64,000 bases of DNA from Gyromitra esculenta. Lineage: Eukaryota; Ascomycota; Pezizomycetes; Pezizales; Discinaceae. The notes beneath the pieces were generated by a model. It saw only the letters and a program-made list of their open reading frames with translations, made no database searches and was not told the DNA's origin. The stretch covers positions 682,001-746,000 of the forward strand of contig JBCAML010000003.1 in the NCBI GenBank assembly GCA_038503075.1, written 5' to 3'. Each line of letters begins with the position of its first letter. Positions within the stretch are counted from its first letter, which is position 1. The translations under genes and the position numbers were made by a program. Below, one piece after another: positions 22,320 to 34,962 of this stretch.

Positions 22320-25300
22320 ATTGGAGGTGATTTCTCCAGAGATAGATGGATGAATTTTTATTGTCTGAATGATTGCTATGAAACAGATACCGTATATTCC
22401 ACCCTCGCGCTAGAAGGTTGGAATAGGGTTTCTACCTTAGAAATTGGCAGTAGCCTATGATTTTGCTCGTGGGCGGAAATTTCCCCAGGCTGAGAAAATT
22501 GACTCTCTGTGTCTGTGCGGACGGCAAAGCCGGCCCTTATTTCACACCATATTCTAACCTCCTGGCGATGGTTCTTTATGAAGATAATACAGTAGTGCGA
22601 AATATCGCGGTGAGGAAATAATTTTCCGATATAACGGATGTAGGTACACGATCCGGGATAGTAAATTAAATCGGCGGGAGACCTTTGTAGGATTCAATTC
22701 CGCATATGTCTATGTTCCGGTATAGAGATATGATTGTATCTAGCGTGGCCATCGCTATTGACACCTCGGTCAGATTTCTCTTAGTATATTTTGGTCTCAG
22801 TTATCTAACTGGCTCCAAAATATAGAGTTACTATAACTAACTACTTAACTACCCATACGTGTCCCCGTAAAAGTACTTAGAAAATTTGCTATGTAGTATA
22901 AATATATCAAGTACTAGCTTGTGAGCTTGCGTGGCGCGGGCTAACGGACGATTTGGGTTTCGTGGGTTGTTATTCCTGCCTACAGCACCGGCGCGGGAAG
23001 AGGGGTGAAATTGGTACATCATTCTCATGAATACGGGAGTAAATCGGTAGTACTACAGAGTTCTTAAAGGTAATACGGTAGTCATCCTGACCCATTCCTA
23101 CATTTTCTAACAGTACGGTACCAAAAACACCCCACTTTCCGGTACTGTATGCCCAGGGCTCGTTTTGTGTTTTTCTATTAATGGAGAGATTTAAGGGAGA
23201 GTAGCAAAAAAAAAAAGTAATAGTTGAGTTCGGTCACTGAGATACTAGACAGGCGATATTTAAAGGGTGCCTGTCCTGCTGGGCTAAAGCTCTCCCTTAA
23301 ACTTGAAGATTTCTTTACTAGTAATATCTTCTTCATTTCATTTATCTCCTTCTATGGCTTTGAGATCTTTTATTCTCTGTCTTGAATTTACACGAGGGGG
23401 GATGCAAAGGTTAATTTCAAGGCAAGGGGTGCGCTTCTAGAAACAGACCCGCGATGATAATTGAATCGAATTTATTAAAGAAAAAAAAAAGGAATATATC
23501 CTTTAGTCCGCATACAGAATTCCGTACGCGGGTTTCTGGTTTTTTGCGACTATTAAGAGTTGTCATAATCAGAGACTACTGGAAATCAGTTTTTTCAGCG
23601 GATATTGAAGATGTAAGGCGTCAGAGGGCCTTTTGAGGTTTGTCGGCACGACGAGATCTAGAACGACTTCCTTTTTTATAGAGATATTATGAATATATTT
23701 ATATTAGCTCCGGACCAGCGGTATTCTATGATTTACATTTACGTCACGCACAAGACATGATACATAAGCAGGCTACTAGCCCCGTAACCCGCCCATGACG
23801 CCAAAATCTAATTATCTCAAGTCAGCTAAAGAACTTTGCGGTAACGTGGGTGCTGCGACGGAAGAAGTTCTCACTACAATGCGACAGGCAACAGAAGATA
23901 GGCTGATGCGTTATCCGGCAAAATTTTGCCAGCATTCCTATAAAACCCCAAACAGAAATTTAAGCTTAAATCGAAACTTACTCGCAGCGTTGAGATAACA
24001 TATGAAAATGTTGAACGGTTTGCGGTTACAGTTAACTCACCAGTTATTGTGGTGCTTAAACGGTGGCCGCAAGTAGAGGAAGACGGATATCCGGATCTAC
24101 TCGTTCTTGGTGCTACAGGCCTTTTTGGTGTTGGATTGTTTTTTGTGGCTGGTTGGACATTTCGAATGAGTATGGTGTCAATTTCAGTCTAAGAGAAGGT
24201 TACTTACGGTCACAAGAATCATAGGAATACACTCATTGTATCGTGGTGTATTAGAACTAGAGATATACAACCACGAACCAGTATTGTCTCAGGGTTCAGT
24301 AAAAGGGCATTTAAATTAGGGTTTGTCTTAGTTAAGAAAACCCCGGCCAGACGGGATAGCTCACTTACATCACTCTATAACCGAACACGAGGTTTCCGAG
24401 CAGTTTCTCGATTATAAAGAGGCTTCTGAAGACAATGGCAGATGCCAAACATTCCTTTTTTACTTCTATGTGCATGGTCTCTAAAATTAAGAACTCACGC
24501 ATATTACTATATCCTCAAAGCGCGCTATAACTTAGGTTGAATGCGCCGAATGGAGTAATGGGTAAATAAATAAGTATTCCCGAAGCGAAGCATTTTTATA
24601 GCAAAAATCGAGTGATTTGTCATGTTTACACCAATACAGTAGTGGCCGTTTGGCTGTTGGTTGAGGCAACACCCCCAAATAATACCAAAAGTAGCCAACT
24701 TCACGAATATTTTTTTTGTTGATACTCCCCACAACAGAATAAAAGTTTGAATTGCACTGGATAGTTTATAAATTCCTAGAAACTATCTTTCATGATTTTT
24801 CGTCACTTCTAGGCTGCTGGAGCTATTAGACAAAATACACAAGAGAAGTTAGTGGTACATACAATTCTACATATCACTCCCATATAAAAGGTACTCCTGA
24901 GTGCCACTTAATAATGCAACACATGCATATGCGCAGTCTACATGGAAACAGATGAAATCTTAAATTCATGTAGCATAATATCAGCCAGAATAGGACGATT
25001 TAGTTTTTTTTTTTTACCCAGTACCCGGCTCCTCAGCAAATAATTATATTCTCTTAGCCAGGTTTTTATTTAAGTTAGCAACTATATTAATTTTAGCTAT
25101 TGTTGATAAATTTAACGATGCGTAACATGAGTTGGGTTACTGCCAGTGTTGCATTACTGAGCGGCACCCTTCCAAGTACACTCCTCCCTCATGATCACCC
25201 TAGGCCTTTTTTTTTACCCACTTGCACACGTCGAGAATTAGAACGAGTAGCTGTACATGATCCAATATCGTATAAAGACCAAAAAACAGCATGCCCTCAT

Positions 25301-26078
25301 CCGTAGCTATGGAATACTAAATCAGACTCGAAATGCCTCCCCACAAATATACTAACGAAGAACACTGTTGTGTATCGTAAATAAGCCATGAACATTAATA
25401 ATAGATACTGACAGGCAAAGAGGGTCAACTTATGTCAAGAGCAGAGAGTATGGATCAGGTACTGTTTAGATACAGGAAAAGCTGCAGATATGTGAAGATC
25501 CTTATGGCGGAAAAGGACACGTAATTAACCATGAGATGAGGAAGCTGTTTTAAGACGCTAGATCACAACACTATTATCAGACGAATAGTACTTTGACGGA
25601 TAATGTATTAGCAAAATACAAGCTCACTTATAAAACAGAAAGGTGCGCTCAAGAACTTGTTGGTGGGTTTTTTTTAGTGCAGGAGAGAACTAGAAACTAT
25701 TTCCGTAAACATGGACAATCACTCGGTTTCTCACAAGAACATCACCTAACCCTATCGTACACGGATACGACAGCACACTAGGACTTCCCTGTGGAGCTGT
25801 TCAGCCGTGGCACAGAAACCGACCTAGCTGTCCTTACGGTCGAACCGCACATCAAAAGAATCGTCTGGTTGAAATACCCTTCCTCGTTCATCCACAATCT
25901 TCAGCATAGAAAATCCTCTCCCCAAGAAAAACTACGCCTGATTAGAGATCAAGTCAATTCTATTGAGTAGGAAAAAAATAGAATTATGAATCTTCCTCAT
26001 AACATATTTTTTTTTGTTGAAACCGCGGAAAAATAAAAACAAGAAAATTATCTATGACAAGCTAATTGAACACAACAC
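22320..26078. other. 3.8-kb gene-poor spacer
   Basis: AT-rich, no supportable gene. A 168-bp dispersed repeat copy lies at 22982-23149. At 24000-24189 one plus-strand frame is open for 63 codons without a start and contains a hydrophobic stretch (LFGVGLFFVAGW); this could be a relic of a membrane protein, but it has no recognisable homologue and a stop closely upstream. The rest shows homopolymer runs and scattered short ORFs only. Confidence 0.45.
22982..23149. repeat. Dispersed repeat, copy A
   Basis: 168 bp from ACAGCACCGG to CCGGTACTGTA, matching 63481-63642 in the same orientation with small gaps. Differences by eye are about 19 transitions against about 3 transversions. No coding potential is visible. 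The boundaries are where the similarity fades, not proven ends. Confidence 0.8.
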
Positions 26079-28161
26079 TTATTGAAACTCAATAGTTCCG
26101 GGGGGCTTTTGGGTAACTGTAATACCAAAAAAAAACGTTAGCACGTACCCCACTCACTATCTCTCATCGAGGGAGGTGGGAGATTTACCATCATAGACAA
26201 CCCTACAAACACCCTCAACCTCATTCACGATCCTCCCTGCTACCTTCCTCAAGAATTTTCCATCGAAGTCAAACCAATCTGCAGTCATATAGTCTGTAGT
26301 CTCAACAGCCCTCAGCGCAATGACTTGGTCGTGCACTCTCTTATCACCCATAACACCAACTGCCCTAACCGGCAGCAGCGCAGCATAGGCTTGAGAGATT
26401 TGGCGGTAGAGGCCGGCAGCTTTGATCTCTTCGATAAAGATGTGGTCGGCCTTACGGGCAATCGCAACTTGAGCGGGAGTGACCTCGCCGAGGATACGGA
26501 TAGCGATACCGGGGCCCGGGAATGGGTGGCGCCAGACAAGGTCTTCAGGGATACCGAGGTTTGTGCCGAGGACACGGACCTCATCTTTGAAGAGCTCACG
26601 GAGGGGTTCGATAAGTTTGAGTTTCATATTTTCAAGGAGACCACCGACATTCTGTAACAAGTCAATTATAGATCCTTCACATTTTGCAAAACTGGCTATG
26701 ACTTACGTGGTGGGTCTTAATAGTAGCACTTGGGCCCTTGAAAGAGATACTCTCAATAACATCCGGATACAGTGTCCCCTGCAACAGGAAATCGACAGCT
26801 CCACCACTCTCCTGCATCACCCGCTCCGCCTCCCGTTGGAACACCTCAATAAATGTGTTACCAATAATCTTCCTCTTCACCTCCGGGTCTATAACTCCCT
26901 TTAGCTTACCCAAGAACTCCTCACTCGCATCAACAACCGCCAAGTTGATGCCGAGGCCCTTTGTCAAGGTTTCGTGCACAATCTGGCACTCGTTCAGCCT
27001 CATCACACCGTTATCCACAAGGATCGCATGGAACCGATTCCCAATAGCAGCATGCATAAGCTTCGCGGCAACAGTAGAATCGACACCTCCAGACACAGCA
27101 CCAATGACCTGACCCGTTGGCCCAACGACCGCCCGGATCCGCTCAATCTCGGTATCAACAAACTTCTCCATCGTCCAGTTCTGGCGGCACTGACAGAGAC
27201 GGATCGCAAAGTTCTCAAGGATGGCTTTGCCCTTAGCGGTATGCGTGACCTCGGGGTGAAACTGGATGCCGTACAGTGGCTTATCTTTATGCGCAATTCC
27301 AGCAAACGGGGCATTGGAAGTGGTAGCGATAGTGAGGAAGTCGGGCGGGAGACGGGCAAGCTTATCACCATGTGACATCCAGACCTCAAGCTCAAGATCA
27401 AGTCCGCCGAAGAGAGCATCAACATGCGGAGATGCGGAAGTGTGGCGTGTCACAGAGAGCACGGCATGTCCATACTCTCTGCGTTCTCCGGCGGAAACGT
27501 GTTTACCGTGGTTCCAAGCAATTTCTTGAAGGCCGTAGCAGACACCAAGGATAGGGACCTATGAAATATCAGCCCTACCCCCGTCCTACACCAACCCTAA
27601 AACTCCTCCCGCACATACCTGCAGGTCAAAGACGGTAGGGTCAACGTGCGGTGCATCAACGTCATAAACCGAATACGGGCCTCCGGAGAGAATAACACCC
27701 TTCGGCTTCCAAGAGAGCTCCGAGAGCTTTTGGGTGCAGGGGAGCATCTCAGCATAGACATTGAGCTCACGGAGACGACGAGTGATCAAGTGAGAATATT
27801 GAGAACTGTTTTCCCCCAGAAGCTGTCAGTCTCCAAGGTCAAAAAAAAAAAACACTCTTCCACACCCAAGATAAGAGATTAGGCAAACAAACCCAAAGTC
27901 GAGAACCTGATAACAGGGTGAAACATTATGATTTGGTAAGTGCGTAGTTCAGTTCACGACTAGAATTCACACATTTCAAGGCGTTATTGGAAAGTAAATA
28001 CCAAGACGGTATCGAATAATTCAGCGACCTGTAAACCCCCCCCCCAAACTCCCGTGTCAGACACTTATAAACAAAGAACATCACCACCAGAGAAAAAAGC
28101 AAGAGAGAGAGAGAGAGAGAGAACATACCACCTCGGGCCCAGATCCGGCAGTTACACTCAT
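26079..28161 (-). CDS. GUA1: GMP synthase (glutamine-hydrolysing)
   Basis: Seven exons: 28161-28129, 28028-28002, 27906-27893, 27805-27619, 27558-26707, 26651-26189, 26116-26079; introns of 100, 95, 87, 60, 55 and 72 nt. 537 residues, close to the yeast enzyme (525). Exons 2 and 3 are tiny (27 and 14 nt) yet give VAELFDTVL and VLDFG, continuing [14 protein letters not shown]; the last exon gives [12 protein letters not shown], replacing the read-through tail. The class I glutaminase domain has Cys94 (GVCYG), His188 and Glu190 (FHPEVTH). The ATP-pyrophosphatase P-loop SGGVDST is at 243-249, followed by the dimerisation domain (WRHPFPGPG). The enzyme converts XMP, ATP and glutamine to GMP in the cytosol. 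Intron 1 contains a (CT)n tract. Confidence 0.95.
28101..28122. repeat. (GA)n tract in GUA1 intron 1
   Basis: Ten or so GA units, seen as CT on the sense strand, just downstream of the exon 1 donor. The tract may act as a polypyrimidine element, but that is inference. Confidence 0.8.
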
Positions 28162-28917
28162 CTTAAAAAAAGGTATTTGGTGAAAACTTCAGACGGGACA
28201 AACAAACTAGAGAAATGAAAGTTTGTCGAGAGAGAGGAGGGGTTTCTTCGTTGGTGGGGGGCAGCAAAAATAAGGAGGGGTTCAAACCTTTTTTTTTTTT
28301 TATCACTAGTGCGGCTCAACCTCATCCCCTGATACACCCTGCAGGGCATCGCAGCACGAGACTTCACTAGAGTAGAAGTATTCCGAGACCTAGGTACATA
28401 TTGCATACGACATGTATATATATCAGTTTAATAAAAAAAGCCAACACAGAGTACCGCTGATGCAGTTGTTTCATTTGAAATCTAATTCGTTCCCCGCATT
28501 TCTTTCCCTCACGTCTCTCCTCCCCATTGAGAGAAAAGAAAAAAAGAAAAAAAAAAGGAGGTGTGGAAACAACACCCGATCCATCAACGCCATCGAAAAA
28601 GTATAAAAAAATAAAATGAAGGAGATAAAACCAACAAAAAAAAGAAACATGTATCACAGACCCCACTATATACAAGAGAAAAAAAGAAAAAAAGAAAAGA
28701 AATACCCCCCCAAGAAAAACCTCTTTGTAACGATCATTGACCGTTACTGACTCTATCCGGATCAGCAATGATTAAAATTGAGGGGAAAGAAGGGCTCTAT
28801 TTCCACCGGATATACAACCCCAACACTTGCCCGTAAAAACAAACCCCCCCCCCATCAACTAGTGTAAACGAAAATTGAATACGCAGTATATATCAATGCG
28901 AAAAAAAATCAAAAAAA
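28162..28917. other. Spacer between GUA1 and RIB1
   Basis: 756 bp that must carry the GUA1 promoter and RIB1 3' region (both genes are on the minus strand). It has many A-runs and AAAAGA tracts. No gene or repeat family is evident. Confidence 0.5.
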
Positions 28918-30369
28918 TCATTGATCATCAGGCATCGATAATAAATGCCCCATTTGTGTAATCTATATCCCACTTATCAGCATCATCCATTCTTACTCTC
29001 GAAATTGGAAAGAAAGAGAAAGAAAAACACATACCTTCGTCCTCAAATACTCACCCACCTCCTTCCCCGTTACACCCCCCTTCATATTCTTCCACGCCAA
29101 CGGGATCATCGGCACCCTTTCCACAACCCTAACCTCCTTCCCCGGCCCCTCCACCGCCGCAATCTTATCCGGATTATTCGTCAACAGTCGGATCTCGCTC
29201 AATTCCAAATCCTTCAATATGGCCGTCGCCAGTCCGTAGGACCTCGCATCAGCCGGGTGTCTCAGAATAAGGTTCGCCTGCACAGTATCGTTCCCGAGAT
29301 CCTGGAGATTATATGCCTTCAGTTTCTCGCCGAGCCCAATACCACGTCCTTCTTGGCGCAGATATACGACCACTCCACCGGCTGGATCGAGCGCCATAAG
29401 TCGGGCTGCTTCGTCCAACTGTTCTCCGCAGTCGCAGCGCGCGGACCATGCAGTCTCGCCCGTGTAGCACTCTGAATGGATACGCACCAATGGCGCATTA
29501 CTTCTTCTCGCGGCACTGAACTGGGGCGCACCACCAAGTGCAGAGAGGGGCGAGTTCGAGGCTGCAGAGGAAGGCCGACTGGGTTCGCGCGAGGATGCAG
29601 GGGAGTCGTCGAATCTGGAGGATGTGCGGCCGGGGAAGAGACGGCCGGTGTAGGCGCCACGGATCATGCGGTCCATTTCTGTTTCGCCATCGCGGGGGGC
29701 GTCGAGGCTAGTAGAGCGGATAGAGTGGCCGAAGACGATGGCAAGGTGTTCTTTGGAGTCAATAGAGTTTTGGTAGAGATGGAGAAAGATCTCTGTTCCA
29801 GTTGTGCTATTGGTTTTTTTTTCAAAATGTTAGATTACTATGGCGATCAATTGGAGTATTGAATCATTCCAGAATATGTTTAAACATGCAGGGTTCACAT
29901 GCATAAATAAAAAATAAAAATAAAAAACACACAAGCTCTCGAAAAGATCAGACGGAAAGAAAAAAAAAGCATTCTCCTAGCAAACTTACGTTGGGATCCT
30001 CGCCCTCACAATACAATTCACTTCCGGCAGCTCCTTCAGCAGCTTCGGTTGTCTTCCATCACTTTCTACGGGCACTCCCACAGCCCCCAACACTGGCGTT
30101 CCCGGGGTTGTCGGCGGGGTAAACGCCGGGCTCAAAATTGACGGCGGAACTTCGCCGTAGGCAAGCGATTCGCTCCTCGACATTGGCTGCGACCCTTGTG
30201 GGGACAGTGTCGGTGATGCGTGCGCAGGAGATTGCATGTGATTAGATGTGCTGTGGAGGGGTGAAAAGTAGGCGTGCTGTTGGGGTTTTGGAGAGTAAAT
30301 TGAAGGGAGAGGAGGAGAGTCGCTCCCTGAGACGGAGAGGACGAGTGGATTGGGGATAGGCGTCGACAT
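28918..30369 (-). CDS. RIB1: GTP cyclohydrolase II
   Basis: Three exons: 30369-29990, 29806-29035, 28962-28918; introns of 183 and 72 nt. 398 residues. The N-terminal 110 residues are Ser/Pro-rich and probably unstructured, as in other filamentous fungi. The catalytic domain starts at [25 protein letters not shown], followed by GETEMDRM and a Ser-rich insertion (about 190-215). Zinc ligands are Cys240, Cys251 and Cys253 ([21 protein letters not shown] region); [11 protein letters not shown] (near 276-286) and LLTNNPDK bind the nucleotide. The last exon, only 14 codons, supplies the conserved ITQMGHLLS tail in place of a read-through end. The enzyme opens the imidazole ring of GTP in the first step of riboflavin synthesis. 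It directly follows GUA1, which makes GMP, on the same strand. Confidence 0.95.
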
Positions 30370-31576
30370 TGAAGATGGAGCAGCGTATGGAGAGTATGTG
30401 GGGATGGGTGGGCAGGGGCGACGAAACGAGACGGCTTCAACTGGGAGCGATAGACCTACCGGTTAGACGAGAACCAATTGCTTGAACCTGGGGGAGAGGC
30501 GACTTGAAGAGTCGAGGGCCGGACTACGGACGGGGGGACCAGCTGAAGAAGAAGAAGAGGGAGAAGAGGTCAGGTCAGGTCAGCGCAGAGTAATCGCCTA
30601 TCAGCAGAAAAGCAGAGTCTAGCTAAAAGCCCGTGAAACCATGCACATGTAAGCAGCGTTGAGTAAGCGGACGGAGAGTCGAATGTCGCGATGGGTCGCA
30701 TCCAGCTGGCAATTCTCCGATTGGCTGGCCAGCGCGGGACCTCGGCTTCGTTGACTCGGTTTGAGTCTGATTCGGATGGCGCGGGCTGTCTCGTCCGAGG
30801 TCTGCCAAAAACGCGGGGGACGGGGAGTGGGCTTTATAATTCACCGGGCGGACACGCTGCAACAGAACCCCCATTAATCAGCAACCCGCAAACAGCCAGC
30901 TCGCCCTACAACTGGAAATCATCAAGCTGTCCCTACACTCAAAAAACACATGCTGCATACTAAATCTTGCCCTGCATTACTACAGCACATGTATACAATT
31001 GTCGGTAATGCAAGCCCAAGTCCCAACGAATCCACCACCCATCACTCGTCCTAACCCTCAAAATCTTCACTTGATTTATTTACTCACACTCCCATACCAA
31101 TTTAGGTTAATGGTACAACGTTCTTCGCCTACCTAACTCCAAGAGACAATCATACCGCCAGCACAAAGAAACAGAGGGGGGTAAATAGTCACAAGGAATA
31201 AATCGTTATCAAAGAAAAAAGAAAGAAAATCACAATCGTGCTGCTGTCGTCGCCCTCATCTCTCTTTAAATAGTTCAATCTTAAGGAAATACGAGGAATG
31301 AGGAAAGAAAACTCGTAACCAAAAAGATCCGCCAAGAGTAATATGATCAGATAACCGCCCAAAAAAAAAAGGAAACATCCGCATGTAAGGATCAGCCAAT
31401 AAGAAAAAAAATAGACAGAGAAAAGTAGAAACAGGGCAAGCATAATAATATATAAAAGAAAAAGAAAACACCGGTATACGAATAAAATGATTCCAAAATC
31501 CGCCGCCCTCTTTCTTCTGCAGCCCCAAAAATCCAACCGTTTCCTGCGCACCCTATGCGCCCATCTCGTAACGGCC
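30370..31576. other. 1.2-kb spacer upstream of RIB1
   Basis: Holds the RIB1 promoter and the 3' end of the HMG-box gene, both on the minus strand. The half near 31200-31490 is A-rich. No gene, RNA or repeat was recognised. Confidence 0.45.
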
Positions 31577-33931
31577 TTATCCTCCAAAACCCCTCAAACT
31601 TCTCACCACTTCCCCAACCTCAAATCCCAGCCGCCTAACCACCTTATCCTCCCATCCCTTCCTCCCCCCCTCTTTCCTCACAAACACCACCCTCCCCCCC
31701 TCCTTCACCTCCACTGCCTCCTCGCTCCCCACTCCTTCCCCAACCACACTAACCACAATCGTCATATCGGCCCCCACACAGCCCCTCCAAACCGTCGCGC
31801 ACCACTGCCAATGCTGCATCGGCGTCAATCCCTCACTCGACAGTCTCCCCGCCGCAACATCCGATCGGCTCACCATATACCGATTCACCAACACGACCGC
31901 CGGCGTCCCATCCTCCGTAGGAGCAAACGTCAAAGCCGCAGACGACTGCGGCAGCACCATCTTCTTAACCTCAATACAGCGTCTCCGCCACTCCGACACA
32001 TGTTCAAGATACCTCGCCGCATCCGCGTCGTCGTCTTCCCTTTTCCCAACCACGTCGGTGTGGATTAAAAGACTGCCGATATCCTCGTCTGCTCCGCTGC
32101 CTGTCGTGTTGAATATATCTGGTATATCAATAATCTTCAGTGGCTCACTCTTTTGGATATCTTTTGCGAGCGCGTGGAATAGGCCTGTCACTATCTCGGT
32201 ATCCTCACCCTCTACTGCGATTACGGGCATGCGCGGGAACCCTGGGCCGGAGATGGAGGAGAGCGGTTTACAAATCTTGCTGAAGGCATGGATTTTCTCA
32301 ATGATTGGGATGGACTTGATGATGTATGCGTCGCTCAGCTGTGTGGCGAAACTTGGTATTCCGTGGCTCCCCGCAGATGTAATGTTCCCTTCGTGATCCA
32401 GCGTCGTTGGTGACTCGCTCTCAAATCCATTTTGGCGCAAAAAGGGATCAATATTCGGATCGTGAGCAGGTGGATGGAAGTGGGTGTATAGATTATGCTG
32501 AAGTGTAGTGACTGTGCTGGGAGTTGTGACGATGTTGGACATGGAAGGCGTCTCAGAAGTGTGCTTCCGCTTTTTGACCGGAGTGGAGAGATCTGGAAGG
32601 GCTGCTGTGGTAGAGTCTTCTGAGTCCTGGAGATGCCCAAGTTGGAGGAGGGCCTCAACACCAGCAGCATCGACGGTTGCGGAGCCAGCGCTAGTCTGAG
32701 ATATAGTGTCTTCAGAGTTACCAGTGCGACGCTTTTTAGCTGGTGGGGGTGCAGAAGGGGGGTGGGAGAGCTGGGGTGGTGGAAGCAGACGAGGAGTCTT
32801 TGGAACGGCAGAGGATGGGGTGGCAGGTGTCTGTGGGGTAGAAAGTGTGCCCGTGCGGCCACCGCATGTCTGGCAAACAGTAGTTTCTATAGACGGTGAC
32901 AAAGCTCCAGAGGCCCCGGCAGACGAGAACGCTGCTGCCGCCGCCGCCGCATTCTTCTTACCGTTTCTACGCGGTTGATACCGATACTCGGGATACCGAG
33001 CGAGATGTTGTTTCTTCTCCTCCTAGATTTAGGACGCGCCGGTTGTCAGCGCCAAGGCATTATTATTCTTATTCTCGATAGTAAGTGTGTCAAACATCCG
33101 CGTGCTTTTGCCATATATTCTTGGTCTCCTGTGGGCTCTCCCGCCACATCTCGCCGATGATCTTGGAAATTTCTGGGTTCGGCTTCCCGGGATGCTGGGC
33201 GACGACCGCGGCCTGATTGTGTTGGCGGAAGAGAATGAAGGCTACCAGAGGTATTGTTAGCTCTGATCCCTAGTCTATTATAACTAGATCAATCCTGTGA
33301 TTCCATCATCACCCTCCACCCTGGGCTTCGCCGTAACAATCAACGATAAAGAACAAGACAAAGAAACAATACAATCCTGAATGTAAAAATTGACAACATT
33401 CAATAAAATCGAGGTCTCACCATTGCGTGGTCTTGGTATTCGCGCCGGTTGCTGGCACAAACAGATACTTGGTGGTGGGACGGCCGATAACGTCAGATCC
33501 GGGGGACCTGGTGTCAATGACGCTTCATTCTCCAAATCTGCATGCGGGGACGACTGCAGGCCAGCTGTGGAAGCCTGTACAGACTGGGTGTTCAGATCCT
33601 GGGTGACAATGGGAGAAGGAGTTGAAGCTATCGTAACCTGGTGCTGTAGTTGCTGTGAGGTACCATCTCCTCCATGCTGCGGATGGTACTGTTGCTGATG
33701 GTCCTGGTGATGCCTTTCTTCGGCATCAGCTTGCTCCAGTGCTGCTGCTGCCCTCGCCTGGTGGGCGGCAGCATGCTGCTGAGCAACAATGGCGTTCACA
33801 TCTAGCTGGGCCGTCGTAGTGTCGCTGGCCATGAGCGAGACGTCACCAGGGGGTTCTTCTTCTTCCTCGAGCAGACTTCGTAGGACTCCGGCTTCCGCTT
33901 CAGCAGCTGCGGTAGCTGGCTCTACCATCAT
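31577..33931 (-). CDS. HMG-box transcription factor
   Basis: Three exons: 33931-33421, 33241-33096, 33022-31577; introns of 179 and 73 nt. 700 residues. Two introns interrupt the HMG box; splicing restores IPRPRNAFILFRQHNQ (about 165-180), PNPEISKIIGEMWRES, IWQKHAD-EEKKQHLARY and PEYRYQPRR (to about 238). The box resembles the sequence-specific MATA/SOX-type class that bends DNA, such as Ste11-like sexual-development regulators. The N-terminus is rich in Gln, His and Ala and is likely disordered. After the box come an Ala run (about 242-250), basic NLS candidates PPAKKRRT and PVKKRKH, and a conserved-looking C-terminal half with QLSDAYIIKSIPIIEKI that I cannot name. I cannot assign it to a characterised orthologue. 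Confidence 0.85.
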
Positions 33932-34962
33932 GCGTTCCTCCTATTTGCTCTCTAGGAGGGGCACTGAGTTGTTTTGTACAGTAAATATTGCAATTGTAAA
34001 ACAGGAAAATTTCTCTCTTCCGCCCAACGGGAGAGAAAGAATGTCTATAACCCTTCCGTGAAAAGAAAAAAAATCACGGGTCGCCCGGTCAGTCGATCAA
34101 TTGTTTTTACTATTATTCTCCCCTTGGTTCAGTTCTTTGTCCGATAGCTTTAGCTTCGTTTCGCAAGGCGAGCTTTGGAAACTTCTTAGGGTCAGGTTTT
34201 ATAAATCGTTAACTACCTTCCTTTCCAACACGCAAAAAAAAGTTCGCGCGGACGCAGCAACGGTACCGCGGGAGTCGCGCGGCCCGCGTCGGTTGACGAG
34301 CAACGATTCCGGATCGCGAACCCGATTAAAAGACTCGGAGGAGGGGTGGAGCTGCTGAAGAAGAGCGGGGGGGGATGGAGAATAATGGCCGTGTATTGTC
34401 GTGAATCGGCTTGTTCTGCAGGTTCCTTAAATTGTGCCGGGAATGATGAAGACGCAAAGAATGAATTGTTGCGTTCCAATCGGTGGCCCTTGGCGATAAA
34501 ATTCGCTTGGCGCGCTAGGCCAGATCAGATTGTGTGCTGCAGTATCGGCTCGAGAAGAGCGATCGAGAATGTGCGACTGCATCTCGCATTCGCCGGATAT
34601 CTGAGACAGCGATACATACTTCAACGCCGATAGGCTTCCTTTCTCGGTTCTTGATTTCACTCGGCCACCCTGACCGGGTTTGGCACGAGCAGTTCTCGAA
34701 CCTGGATGGTCTGACTTGCAAGCAGCCACAGGCGCCCGTAGGTACTACTTGCCAAAACAATTATTACATCTCCATAGAAGTATCTATGTCTTGCACTCAA
34801 ATCTCTTTCTCAAGATTATGCCATCTCCTATAACTACATGCAGAGCCCTCTTCGGGAAATCAGAACCACCCTTGACGCCGAAACAAAATAACAGCCTAGT
34901 AAAAGTCTCTATTTCCTTCGAATATACCTTTCTAGATTCCAAATATCACACCGGCTTCCCCT
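33932..34962. other. 1.0-kb spacer between HMG-box gene and esterase
   Basis: Should include the HMG-box promoter and the terminator of the esterase gene (both on the minus strand). No supportable ORF, RNA or repeat was found; the small ORFs here overlap on both strands. Confidence 0.45.

Noticed and set aside
24000..24189. 63-codon open stretch with a hydrophobic run
   Set aside because: No start codon, a stop close upstream and no recognisable family. Listed only within the spacer note.
30132..30440. 102-codon ORF overlapping RIB1 exon 1
   Set aside because: Alternate frame of a Ser/Pro-rich coding exon; the RIB1 frame carries the conserved catalytic sequence.
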